Shown here: piece after piece, positions 1 through 8,266 of the stretch
Layout: the number at the start of each line of letters is the position of its first letter
How positions within the stretch are numbered: the stretch's first letter is position 1
Assembly (NCBI GenBank): GCA_903899945.1
Contig: CAIULA010000022.1
Coordinates: 1 to 64,000, forward strand
Direction of reading: 5' to 3'
Length of the DNA stretch: 64,000 nt
DNA from: an uncultured Alphaproteobacteria bacterium
GTDB taxonomy: Bacteria; Pseudomonadota; Alphaproteobacteria; Paracaedibacterales; CAIULA01
Position numbers and translations under genes: made by a program
The notes under the pieces: model-generated
The model's database searches: none
What the model saw: the letters and a program-made list of their open reading frames with translations, nothing else
What the model was told of the DNA's origin: nothing

Positions 1-83
1 AATATAATATTTTTAATATTATTGGATATATCGTCGAGAATCCTTTACAATAAATTGAAACAAACTTAATGGGATGACGGAGT

Positions 84-1181
84 ATGCGTAATAATAAGGC
101 TATTAAATCACTTTTGGCGATATTAATAATTTCCTCTACAGCAAGTGCAGGATATAAGGATGAGTTTGATACTTTTGCAAACCCTACACATAAAATGCCA
201 GCATTACGCCGTGCTGAATCATTGTTTGAGTTAAGTCAAAAGTCATCTGATCTTGCAGAGCAGTGTTTAAATGAGATTTTTTTGATTGCGCGCGGCAAAT
301 ATGGCTTTGCTAAAACGAGGCCTGCTAATGCAGAAGAAAAAACAATCGTAGCAAAAGCCAGCGCTGCGTTTAAAAGACTTTTTCCATCAAATCTTAATCC
401 ATTTTCAGGACAAAAGGCTATCGGAGATATTGACGAATCTATGTCCGATAAGGTGACGCATCATTTAAAGGTCTTAGACGAAGGATTTGAGCATATAACG
501 AGTCTGATGGACGATGAAGACGTCAGCGAGATTGAAGTTTTTGGGATTTCATTACCACTTTCAATCTTGCCACCAAAATCAACAGCTGCGCCTGCCGCAA
601 CGGTTGATGCGTCTAGCATAAGAGTTGATGTTGCTACAGGAGATGATGCAAATCTTAATCCTAACCCTAATTCTTTAGCGGTCACATCGTCTGTAGTATC
701 AGGAACCTTTAGGTTAAGTCCTGTACCGGAGGGGGAAGAAGGTGAAGGAGAGGGCGATGGGACTAGCTCTGTACGGGGAGAAATTGGTTCGGAAGCGAAA
801 TCTACGAATGGAGATGGTTTTGTTAGAAAGCCGGAACCATCATCAACACAATCATCACCAAGTTCTATAGATGGAGATGAAGACTTAGATAAAACGGGAA
901 GAAAAAGGTCGAGTCCGCTTGTTTCTGTAGGAGGCGGTGGTGGATCTAGAACAGCAACACCAGACGGTGTGCAGCCTTCAGTTCCAGCAACGATAGTTGA
1001 AGCAGATGCGGATAAAGCTAGTAGAGAAGCCGCCAAAGCAGGGGCTAGGAAAGCAGTACAGCCTCCAGCTCCACCGGCTTCAACAACTGCAAGTGGTAAT
1101 GGAAATGCTGGCGAACAAGGGGCACCTCAATCGGCAGGCAGAAATTCTGCGAATGGCGGAGGTTGCTGCACGATGTGCTGA
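84..1181 (+). CDS. Exported low-complexity protein with C-terminal CaaX-like box
   Basis: Unrecognised 365-residue protein. Residues 1-22 form a Sec signal peptide (basic MRNNK, then a hydrophobic core ending SSTASA). Residues 23 to about 155 look folded and helical. From about 160 to the end the protein is low complexity, rich in Ser, Gly, Glu, Pro and Ala. The last residues are GGGCCTMC, so the final four, CTMC, read as a CaaX box (Cys, two permissive residues, X = Cys) preceded by a second Cys. In eukaryotes such a tail directs prenylation, often with palmitoylation of the neighbouring Cys; some intracellular bacteria export effectors that use this. Effector status here is inference. The gene stands alone, and GACGGAG lies just before the ATG. 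Confidence 0.7.
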   Translation: MRNNKAIKSLLAILIISSTASAGYKDEFDTFANPTHKMPALRRAESLFELSQKSSDLAEQCLNEIFLIARGKYGFAKTRPANAEEKTIVAKASAAFKRLFPSNLNPFSGQKAIGDIDESMSDKVTHHLKVLDEGFEHITSLMDDEDVSEIEVFGISLPLSILPPKSTAAPAATVDASSIRVDVATGDDANLNPNPNSLAVTSSVVSGTFRLSPVPEGEEGEGEGDGTSSVRGEIGSEAKSTNGDGFVRKPEPSSTQSSPSSIDGDEDLDKTGRKRSSPLVSVGGGGGSRTATPDGVQPSVPATIVEADADKASREAAKAGARKAVQPPAPPASTTASGNGNAGEQGAPQSAGRNSANGGGCCTMC

Positions 1182-1249
1182 TCCTTTAATGGAGTAAACT
1201 AAGTTCGGGATTAAAAAAATTCTTTAAATATGGCGAAAACTGATATGGC

Positions 1250-1372
1250 CCCTCCGATCAAGTCGGAGGGAAACTTGTTTTTTCTTGACACCCAGACTCA
1301 GCTTCCCTTTGGCCACGACCAAAGGGTCCATCAGGCGGTAGGCCTCGGGCATAGCTCCTTGGGTCAAATCCA
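1250..1372. repeat. Dispersed intergenic repeat, copy A
   Basis: Begins with the hairpin CCCTCCGA-TCAAG-TCGGAGGG (1250-1270) and continues with a tract (TTTTTTCTTGAC, then CAG..TCAGCTT and ATCAGGCG) that aligns by eye, imperfectly, with 7814-7950. It lies downstream of both flanking genes, in the gap between their convergent 3' ends. A short minus-strand reading frame crosses it, but the matching copy does not keep that frame, so I treat it as non-coding. Confidence 0.55.
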
Positions 1373-1392
1373 CAGGCCTATTGAATTCATTT

Positions 1393-3006
1393 CTAAACCC
1401 TTTTAAATAAATCTTCTTGACTATCATACATTAGGTTAATAAGACAAACATCAGCTTTCTGACGGCTTTTTTGGAATCCAAATTCAATCTGTCCTTCGTC
1501 AGTACCTGAATACGCAAGAGCTAAGTCATTGCCCGCAAAACTAAACTCGTCACCATTCCAGTGGTTAAGCAAAATTTCGCGCGAACGATAGGTTAACCAA
1601 AGTTTATCGTTTTTCAGTGTTATTTTGATTTTACCATATTGTTCATTTTCAAATTCACCTTCATACGCCTTTAAATCTTTACAAGGCCTGGGATCTTGCT
1701 GTCGCTCTTTTGCCATAAATTGTTTATTCTCATCCCTGATATTTGTCATGGTTTGAGTGATTTCCTGATCCCAATCGTGTTTAGGAAGGTCCAAATAAAG
1801 ATCTAAAAACGTTGACCGGAGTGCCTCTGGCATTAAGCTTACACGCAAAGCTCCAAAGTTGGAGAGAATAGCGACGCCAAGATTATGCTCAGGAATTAAA
1901 AAAGTAAGCCCTCTTACCCCAGAAAAACCGCTCATGTGTCCAATAACATTGACTTTTTTTTCATTAGTTCCATATTCATACAAAAACCATCCCATGCCGT
2001 AATGAACATTTCGAATCCGTGTTCCTGGAAATTGTAAATCATCGAACTTTAATTTGGTTGCTGCAACACTCGGTTTTCTAAGCTCGGCGCAGTTTTCTTT
2101 TGATACAAGCTGCTTACCATTGACAGCACAATTGTTTAAGTTAAATAAAAGCCATTTTGACATGTCATGGATTGATGCATTAATGCCTGTGCTACCATTA
2201 AAGACATACATTTGTGAAGGAATGGGAATAGAAACAACTTTATCCTCAACGGTATAATGGGGAAGGGCCACGTTCTTTGGGACACATAATCCAAAGAATT
2301 CTTTCATAGCTCCAAACCAGCTTTTGTTTTGTCCTACAGCTTCAAACCCCACGCTAGAATCTTTCATTTCAAGAGGTTCAAAAAATCGTTTTGTAAATAA
2401 GTCATTGATAGTTTGACCTGTTATTTTTTCTACAATTAACCCTGCTATGCCAAATAAATGGTTCTGATAAGCATAATCTTGCCTAAAAGGGGTTTTAAAA
2501 TGCTGCTTAGAAAGACTGTTTATAATTTCTGTTTGATTTCCTCCCGTATACCAAACTCGATCACTAGAAAAGGCTTTAAGACCGCTTCTGTGGGAAATTA
2601 AATCGCGAATTGTAAATTTCTTAGTAACATCAGGGTCACTTAAGCTGAAATCTGGAAGGTACTGAATAACTAGATCGTCCCATTTTAATTTACCTTCATC
2701 GACGAGTTGAGCAATTAAAGTGGTTAAAAAACTCTTTGTTAAAGACGCAATGGGAAAGACGGTGTGTTCATTTATGGTTTTTTCTTTTCCAATCTCTAGA
2801 ACACCAAAACCTTTTTCATAAATAATTTGCCCATCTTTTACGATAACAACAGCAACGCCAGGTGCGTGCCATTTTTCCATTGATGATTGAATGCTTTTTT
2901 CAAAGGCAGGCAAAATACTATGAATATCTTGGTGAGAAAAAGTATTGGATAAAAGAAAGAAACTTAAAAAAAGTAATCTTAACAAAAAAATCATAATAGA
3001 ACTCAA
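1393..3006 (-). CDS. Exported serine hydrolase, class C beta-lactamase/PBP fold
   Basis: 537 residues with an N-terminal signal peptide (MSSIMIFLLRLLFLSFFLLS, cleavage near NTFS). The active-site SxxK reads SLTK within PIASLTKSF, the YxN motif is YQN (DYAYQNHLF), and the third motif is HMSG, a common HxG variant in this family. The last 100 residues or so form an extra beta-rich domain, as in many beta-lactamase-related D-amino-acid peptidases and esterases. It probably acts in the periplasm on peptidoglycan peptides or esters; the exact substrate cannot be read from sequence. It is a single gene, convergent with the gene before it and divergent from the exported protein at 3.1 kb. It is not evidence of antibiotic resistance by itself. 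Confidence 0.82.
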   Translation of the reverse strand: MSSIMIFLLRLLFLSFFLLSNTFSHQDIHSILPAFEKSIQSSMEKWHAPGVAVVIVKDGQIIYEKGFGVLEIGKEKTINEHTVFPIASLTKSFLTTLIAQLVDEGKLKWDDLVIQYLPDFSLSDPDVTKKFTIRDLISHRSGLKAFSSDRVWYTGGNQTEIINSLSKQHFKTPFRQDYAYQNHLFGIAGLIVEKITGQTINDLFTKRFFEPLEMKDSSVGFEAVGQNKSWFGAMKEFFGLCVPKNVALPHYTVEDKVVSIPIPSQMYVFNGSTGINASIHDMSKWLLFNLNNCAVNGKQLVSKENCAELRKPSVAATKLKFDDLQFPGTRIRNVHYGMGWFLYEYGTNEKKVNVIGHMSGFSGVRGLTFLIPEHNLGVAILSNFGALRVSLMPEALRSTFLDLYLDLPKHDWDQEITQTMTNIRDENKQFMAKERQQDPRPCKDLKAYEGEFENEQYGKIKITLKNDKLWLTYRSREILLNHWNGDEFSFAGNDLALAYSGTDEGQIEFGFQKSRQKADVCLINLMYDSQEDLFKRV

Positions 3007-3104
3007 TAAGTTTATTAAATATTAACCTTATTCCATTATACATAAACTAAAGAGAGATATAAAGCAGTTTACTGTTTATTTACTTTGGTAAGATGGAGAT
3101 GAAA

Positions 3105-3629
3105 ATGAATTTCAAAGCAACAATTCTGGCATGTATGACGTTTTTGGCAGGTATTGCGATTATTATTATGTATGCAAGTCAACAAGATCGATACGCAATT
3201 TTTTCGCAAGATAAAGCAATTTTTGTTTTTGATAGAAAAAATGCAACGCTTAACTTTTGTAATGAGCATGCTTGTCAACTCATTACACCCTATGCGGGGG
3301 AAAATGGAGCGTTTCCTGCGGCTATGATAAATGGACAGCCGATTACACAAGCCATGATGCAGCAATCTGGCATAATGCAAATGGCGCAAGTTGCTCAACC
3401 TTTTATGTCCCAGATGACTCCGCAAACTTCATTGCAAGCTCCAGTTGCTCCTATGATGCAACCTCAGCAAGTTGTTTTGGTGACATCTTCACAGGCCTCG
3501 AAGGCACCTGCACCAAGTGCCGCAGTCCCTGCTGCAGCAACACCTGCCCCAGCAGCCGCTGCGCCAACAGCTGATCCGGCTGCAGCACCGGCTGATCCAG
3601 CACCAGCCGAAGAAGCTCCTGCTGAATAA
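3105..3629 (+). CDS. Membrane-anchored protein with Ala/Pro-rich tail
   Basis: Unrecognised. Three in-frame ATGs occur at 3093, 3099 and 3105; I prefer 3105 because TGGAG at 3094-3098 is then correctly spaced as a ribosome binding site. The protein starts MNFKATILACMTFLAGIAI, a signal anchor or signal peptide, followed by a compact region containing CNEHAC (a possible disulphide pair) and a Gln/Met-rich middle. The last 50 or so residues are almost only Ala, Pro, Asp and Glu, ending EEAPAE. A similar tail ends the unrelated secreted protein at 16.1-16.7 kb. It is likely periplasmic, with a flexible tail that may span the periplasm or touch the wall; function unknown. Confidence 0.65.
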   Translation: MNFKATILACMTFLAGIAIIIMYASQQDRYAIFSQDKAIFVFDRKNATLNFCNEHACQLITPYAGENGAFPAAMINGQPITQAMMQQSGIMQMAQVAQPFMSQMTPQTSLQAPVAPMMQPQQVVLVTSSQASKAPAPSAAVPAAATPAPAAAAPTADPAAAPADPAPAEEAPAE

Positions 3630-3662
3630 ATTCAAAAAGTTAAAAAAGAAAAAAGCCTAAAG

Positions 3663-3700
3663 TAAAGTGAGAGGGGACTAAAAAAATCCCCTCTTTTACT
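3663..3700. terminator. Bidirectional hairpin terminator
   Basis: AGAGGGGA (3670-3677) pairs with TCCCCTCT (3687-3694) around an A-rich loop, extended outward by GTAAA/TTTAC. It sits between two convergent genes and overlaps the stop region of pyk. The run of A in the loop and T after the stem fit termination in either direction, though the T tracts are short. Confidence 0.6.
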
Positions 3701-5114
3701 CTTCGATACGAGCAACCCGTAAAATGTTTGTTCCTCCTGAAGCCCCAAAAGGAACCCCAGCCGTTACAATAATTTGGTCATTATGAACAGCAAATTTTTC
3801 AGCAACAGCAATTCTGCATGCAGTCTCAACCATTTGAGAAAAACTATGAACCTTTTCTGTTAAGGCAGCATGCGCTCCCCATACCAAAGGCAGAAAACGA
3901 GCCGTGTCTAAATTCGGCGTCAATGCTAAAATAGAGGATTCAGGACGTTCACGAGCAGCTCTAAGGGTCGTTGACCCTGTTTCTGAAAAGGTGACGATGA
4001 CACCGGCGTTAATGATATGAGCAACCTGACGTGCTGAAGCCGTGATCGCATCAGCGACAGTCTTCAGTGGCGTTAAATGGCTGCTATCCATCATTTCACG
4101 ATAAACCGGATCTTGTTCTGTTTTTGAAATAATACGATCCATCATCTCAACGGCTTCAACCGGGTATTGTCCCGAAGCAGATTCTGCAGACAACATGACT
4201 GCGTCAACTCCATCATAAATGGCAACAGCAACATCTGAAGCTTCCGCACGTGTTGGAGAGGGGGAATAAATCATAGAGTCAAGCATTTGCGTTGCAACAA
4301 CAACTGGTTTTCCTGCAAATCTGCAGGCACGGATAATTTTCTTTTGAATACTTGGGACTTCTTCTGGCATCATTTCAACGCCAAGGTCACCGCGCGCAAC
4401 CATAATAGCATCTGCAAGTTTGATGATCTCCTCTAAGCATTGAATAGCCATAGGTTTTTCTAGTTTTGCAATGATTTTTGCCTTACCTTGAATAATATTT
4501 TTAGCTTCTTGAATATCTTCAGGCTTTTGTACAAATGACAAAGCAATCCAATCGACTCCTAGACCGAGACCAAAATTTAAATCTTTTTTATCTTTTTCGG
4601 TCAAAGCTGAAATAGGTAAAATAACACTTGGAACATTAACGCCTTTTCGGTTGGATAATTCACCGCCATTAATGACAAGAGTTTCGGCGTTATCTTTTTC
4701 GCAAGACAAAACTTTAAGACGTATCTTCCCATCATCTAAAAGAAGATCTGTTTCCGGCTTTAAGGCTGAAAATATTTCAGGGTGAGGGAGGTAAACGCGC
4801 TCTGAGTTTCCGGGTTCTGGGTTTAAATCAAATCGGAATTTTTGGTTTGGCTTTAAATCAATTTTCCCTTCCGCAAACGTCCCCACACGAAGTTTAGGTC
4901 CCTGAAGATCCATCATAATGGCAATCGGTCTTTTTATATTTTTCTCGACTTCTCTAATCATTCGAACGCGTTCCTCGTGGTCTTCGTGACTACCGTGAGA
5001 AAAATTCAAACGAAAGACGTCCGCACCGGCTTTAAAAAGCTCTTCAATCTTTTCTAAAGAAGAACTGGATGGACCCAATGTTGCTACAATCTTAGCTTTT
5101 CTAAAGCGGCGCAT
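3696..5114 (-). CDS. pyk: Pyruvate kinase
   Basis: 472 residues, normal length. It converts phosphoenolpyruvate and ADP to pyruvate and ATP, the last step of glycolysis, in the cytosol. The N-terminus KIVATLGPSS, the substrate and metal region RLNFSHGSHEDH, MDLQGPKLRVG, the signature IIAKLEKPMAI with its catalytic Lys, and VARGDLGVEM are all present, as is the ATQMLDSM and MLSAESASGQYP stretch. A full C-terminal allosteric domain follows. Start ATG at 5114 is at the family position. It is followed by ispDF on the same strand upstream, but 55 bases separate them, so co-transcription is uncertain. Presence of pyk with gap and tkt elsewhere in the window argues for working lower glycolysis, unlike Rickettsia. 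Confidence 0.97.
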   Translation of the reverse strand: MRRFRKAKIVATLGPSSSSLEKIEELFKAGADVFRLNFSHGSHEDHEERVRMIREVEKNIKRPIAIMMDLQGPKLRVGTFAEGKIDLKPNQKFRFDLNPEPGNSERVYLPHPEIFSALKPETDLLLDDGKIRLKVLSCEKDNAETLVINGGELSNRKGVNVPSVILPISALTEKDKKDLNFGLGLGVDWIALSFVQKPEDIQEAKNIIQGKAKIIAKLEKPMAIQCLEEIIKLADAIMVARGDLGVEMMPEEVPSIQKKIIRACRFAGKPVVVATQMLDSMIYSPSPTRAEASDVAVAIYDGVDAVMLSAESASGQYPVEAVEMMDRIISKTEQDPVYREMMDSSHLTPLKTVADAITASARQVAHIINAGVIVTFSETGSTTLRAARERPESSILALTPNLDTARFLPLVWGAHAALTEKVHSFSQMVETACRIAVAEKFAVHNDQIIVTAGVPFGASGGTNILRVARIEE

Positions 5115-5169
5115 AATAATATTCCTTTATGGGACACAATTTCTTAATTTTGCCAGAGATTATCTCAAC

Positions 5170-6315
5170 TCACAAGATAACAGTTGCAGTTGCCATAGCA
5201 GTAAGTCCCTCTTCACGGCCACAGAAACCCAATTTTTCAGTTGTGGTGGCTTTTATACTGACACGGCTCATATCAATTTTTAAGATTTCAGCAACGCGTT
5301 GACGCATTTTTTCTCGAAATGGGGAAACTTTAGGTCTTTCTCCAATTAAGGTTGCGTCGATATGATTAATTTTTCCGCCCATAGCGCGTACTTTTCCAGC
5401 GGCATGTTTTAAGAATTGTGCAGAATCAGCGCCTCTCCAACGCTCATCTTTTGGTGAAAAGTGATAACCAATATCCGCATCTCCTATGGCACCTAACAGG
5501 GCATCTGTAATGCTATGAAGGCCAACATCAGCATCCGAATGACCAATTAAAGAAAACCCACAAGGGACATAACATCCAAAGATTGTCACCCCATCACCCG
5601 GGCCAATTTGATGGACATCAATGCCATTTCCGACGCGTATATCAATCATTTGCCGTAAATCCTTTGTTGTGGTTATCTTTATATTTTCTTCTTCGCCTTC
5701 TATGCAATGAACAGGAATACCGCCGAATTCACATAAAAGAGCATCATCTGTAAAAGTAGGGGTATCTGAAAATTGTTGATGAAGGGAAAAAATGGTGAGA
5801 AAATCAAATCCTTGTGGCGTTTGAACACGGCGCAAGGTTGATCGTTCAATTGTTTCTTTAACGACATTATTTTCTATCCGTTTAATCGTATCAGTAACTG
5901 AAATGACGGGAATACAGGTCTTTGCATGGTTAAGTGCCTTAATAACACGGTCAATCAAGGTGGTGCTTATGTAAGGTCTGGCGGCATCATGAATCAGGAC
6001 AAGGTCAGGCTCATAAATTTTTAAAGCTTGCAGTCCCTTGAAAACAGATTCCTGACGGGTTGCTCCTCCATAAGTGATGGGCAAAAGGTTAAGACCTTTT
6101 AGAGCTGATTCATAAAGAAACTCAGTTCCTGCGCCAATAACAACTTGAATGCCTGAAATGGCCGGATGATTTAAAAAAGGAGCGATGGCATGATAGATAA
6201 CTGTTTTACCATTTAAAGAATGGTATTGTTTTGGCAGTTCGCCTCCAAATCGATTTCCTCGGCCACCTGCTACAATCAATACATATATTTTTTTCTTTTT
6301 AATAGTGACGGACAT
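5170..6315 (-). CDS. ispDF: Bifunctional IspD/IspF isoprenoid enzyme
   Basis: 381 residues formed by two enzymes of the MEP pathway. Residues 1 to about 225 are IspD (2-C-methyl-D-erythritol 4-phosphate cytidylyltransferase): CTP-binding GGRGNRFGGELPKQY and HDAARPYI. Residues about 228-381 are IspF (MECDP synthase): zinc ligands in GNGIDVHQ and HSDADVGLHSITDALLGA, then the DIGYHF and KATTTEKLGF motifs. The fusion is typical of many alphaproteobacteria. The two enzymes catalyse non-consecutive steps; IspE would act between them and is not in this window. The gene is divergent from dusB across a 162-base gap. Confidence 0.96.
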   Translation of the reverse strand: MSVTIKKKKIYVLIVAGGRGNRFGGELPKQYHSLNGKTVIYHAIAPFLNHPAISGIQVVIGAGTEFLYESALKGLNLLPITYGGATRQESVFKGLQALKIYEPDLVLIHDAARPYISTTLIDRVIKALNHAKTCIPVISVTDTIKRIENNVVKETIERSTLRRVQTPQGFDFLTIFSLHQQFSDTPTFTDDALLCEFGGIPVHCIEGEEENIKITTTKDLRQMIDIRVGNGIDVHQIGPGDGVTIFGCYVPCGFSLIGHSDADVGLHSITDALLGAIGDADIGYHFSPKDERWRGADSAQFLKHAAGKVRAMGGKINHIDATLIGERPKVSPFREKMRQRVAEILKIDMSRVSIKATTTEKLGFCGREEGLTAMATATVIL

Positions 6316-6399
6316 ATTTTATAACTATGAAAAATAGGATCTTTTTTAAATGAATAGAGTCTCTTATAGGTTGTCAAGACATAAACCGTTTTCAAAACC

Positions 6400-6426
6400 T
6401 TGCATGAATATAGATTTAAGTATAAT
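6400..6426 (+). promoter_or_regulatory. Probable promoter of dusB
   Basis: TATAAT at 6421-6426 is preceded by TTGCAT at 6400-6405 with a short 15-base spacer. It lies 52 bases before the dusB start. The -10 is perfect, the -35 spacing is poor, so the -35 assignment is weak. Confidence 0.4.
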
Positions 6427-6477
6427 CTTGTCTAATCTTTAAAAGTGGATGAATTTCTTTATCGTTAGTGTGTAAAA

Positions 6478-7449
6478 ATGGCCATTCGGATCGGTCCTAT
6501 TGAACTTTCTATGCCTGTAATTTTGGCACCTATGTCTGGGGTGACTGATATGCCTTTCAGGCGTCTTGTGAAACGCATGGGCGCTGGTCTTGTTATTTCA
6601 GAGATGATTGCAAGCCAAGCAATGATTCGTCATACCCGTCAAACACTTAAGATGATCGAAAAATCGGCCGATGAACAACCGATGGCCGTTCAGCTTGCCG
6701 GCTGTGAGCCGGAGGTGATGGCAGAAGCGGCTAAATTGAATCAAGATCTAGGGGCTCAGATTATTGATATCAATATGGGATGCCCGGTTAAAAAAGTGGT
6801 TAACGGTTATGCAGGTTCTGCATTAATGCGTGATGAAAACTTGGCTGCAAGAATTATTGAGGCAACCGTTAAGGCAGTTTCAGTTCCTGTGACCCTAAAG
6901 ATGCGGACAGGGTGGGATGATAACAACCGAAATGCTCCTCGTTTGGCGCGTATTGCAGAAGATAGCGGTATAAAAATGATCACTGTCCATGGTCGGACAC
7001 GTTGCCAACTATACAACGGGCGGGCCGATTGGGAGTTTATCCGACGCGTAAAAGATGCTGTTTCTCTGCCAGTTATTGGAAATGGAGATGTTGTCACTTT
7101 AGAAGACGCTCAGAATCTTTTAGACAAAAGTGGTGCAGATGGTGTAATGATTGGCCGTGGTACATATGGACGTCCTTGGTTTGTCAATCAAGTTGGGGAA
7201 TATTTGTGCAATCAGACTGTACTTTCTGATCCTCCGATATTTGAACAACATCAAATTCTCAAAGAACATTTCGAGGATATTTTGATTCATTACGGAGAAT
7301 CAACAGGGATTAGGATTGCCCGAAAGCATGTTGGTTGGTATAGTAAAGGCTTAACCAATTCAACGGATTTCAGAGTAGCTGTAAATCAAGCTGAATCTGT
7401 GTCGGGTATGAAAAAATTAATAGATGAATTTTATGAAACGCTCTGTTAG
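6478..7449 (+). CDS. dusB: tRNA-dihydrouridine synthase DusB (NifR3)
   Basis: 323 residues, usual length. It is an FMN-dependent enzyme that reduces specific uridines in the tRNA D-loop using NADPH. The TIM-barrel start ([15 protein letters not shown]), the catalytic Cys in [10 protein letters not shown], the phosphate-binding region [17 protein letters not shown] and the FMN motif VIGNGDV plus [16 protein letters not shown] are all visible. Six bases separate it from the downstream Fis-like gene, so the two form an operon. In most alphaproteobacteria this gene precedes ntrB-ntrC; here a single short Fis-like gene takes their place. Confidence 0.96.
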   Translation: MAIRIGPIELSMPVILAPMSGVTDMPFRRLVKRMGAGLVISEMIASQAMIRHTRQTLKMIEKSADEQPMAVQLAGCEPEVMAEAAKLNQDLGAQIIDINMGCPVKKVVNGYAGSALMRDENLAARIIEATVKAVSVPVTLKMRTGWDDNNRNAPRLARIAEDSGIKMITVHGRTRCQLYNGRADWEFIRRVKDAVSLPVIGNGDVVTLEDAQNLLDKSGADGVMIGRGTYGRPWFVNQVGEYLCNQTVLSDPPIFEQHQILKEHFEDILIHYGESTGIRIARKHVGWYSKGLTNSTDFRVAVNQAESVSGMKKLIDEFYETLC

Positions 7450-7455
7450 AGAAAA

Positions 7456-7728
7456 ATGATGCAAGAAAAAGATGATAAAAACTTCCAGGGTTTGAGTGGA
7501 GCGATTTATTCTTTTATAAAAGCGTACTTCGAAGATCACGAAGGTGATTTACCTGTTGGTGGTTTGTACCAGATAGTAATTAACGAAGTAGAGCGTCCCC
7601 TTTTGACGGTGACATTAAAAGCCGTTGCAGGTAATCAAAAAAAAGCCTCGGAGGTTTTGGGCATTAATCGAAATACTCTGCGCAAAAAAATCCAAGAATT
7701 GGGTATGGATCCAAAAGAGTTTATTTAA
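7456..7728 (+). CDS. Fis-like DNA-binding protein
   Basis: 90 residues, close to the length of E. coli Fis (98). The C-terminal half carries the Fis/NtrC helix-turn-helix (HTH_8): RPLLTVTLKAVAGNQKKAS, then VLGINRNTLRKKIQELG. The N-terminal part has alternating acidic and hydrophobic residues that may form the dimerising helix. No AAA+ domain or receiver domain precedes it. It directly follows dusB, the same order as dusB-fis in gammaproteobacteria and dusB-ntrBC in alphaproteobacteria. It could be a nucleoid protein, or a stripped remnant of NtrC that kept only DNA binding. The fold call is strong, the role is inference. Confidence 0.85.
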   Translation: MMQEKDDKNFQGLSGAIYSFIKAYFEDHEGDLPVGGLYQIVINEVERPLLTVTLKAVAGNQKKASEVLGINRNTLRKKIQELGMDPKEFI

Positions 7729-8266
7729 TCGCCAGTATGCAGATAAACGTGAATTCGAAATTAAGACCATAAAAGAATAGCTAAAAGTATATTAAGTCCA
7801 CAGCTGGTGTGACCACTCCGATCAAGTCGGAGGGAGCCCTGTTTTTGATTGTTTATACAGTTTTTTCTTGACTCCTAGGCTTAGTTTCTTTGTGACTTGA
7901 TCTCAAGATCTATTAGGCGATCAATCTCAGACATGCTGTGGCCCTGACCGCAGGAAAATTGTATTTTTTTACTAAATACGCACCAGTTTTACTATGGCAA
8001 GCGAAGCGCGACCACAGGATCCATCTAGCGCTTTATTCGTTTTTAATCCCGAATTCGCGTTAATGGACTGCAACAAAGTTTACGTTCCTCGGGACGACCT
8101 AAATTTATACTCGCTTTATATCAATTTTTATATATTTAGCTTGTTCTGATTTAATCAACAGCTTTCCTTAGAAACTCCATGAAAAAAAATTTTTTAATTC
8201 AACTTTACATCTTTATTAAAAGGTGGTACTTTGCCGTTGGTTTAAATATTCAACTTAGCAATACTT
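7729..8266. other. 538-base intergenic region, AT-rich, contains repeat copy B
   Basis: No reading frame here looks like a gene. The first third holds the dispersed repeat listed separately (7814-7950). The rest is featureless AT-rich DNA with short GC patches around 7990-8090. No convincing promoter for the next gene was found. Confidence 0.5.
7814..7950. repeat. Dispersed intergenic repeat, copy B
   Basis: Starts with CTCCGA-TCAAG-TCGGAG (7816-7832), the same palindrome as at 1250-1270, and after a small insertion aligns through TTTTTTCTTGAC, TAGGC..AGTTTC, TATTAGGCG and CTCAGACAT with copy A. Similarity outside the palindrome is partial, so these are old copies of one element or family. 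Confidence 0.55.

Noticed and set aside
461-1036. Minus-strand frame of 191 codons inside the exported protein at 84-1181
   Set aside because: It is the complement of a low-complexity Ser/Gly/Pro coding region; no ribosome binding site, and the sense gene has signal peptide and proper start.
1224-1427. Minus-strand 67-codon frame
   Set aside because: It overlaps the dispersed repeat and the 3' end of the serine hydrolase gene; the second repeat copy does not keep the frame.
1393-3006. Antibiotic-resistance beta-lactamase
   Set aside because: The fold is shared by many peptidases and esterases; length and extra C-terminal domain do not point to a resistance enzyme.
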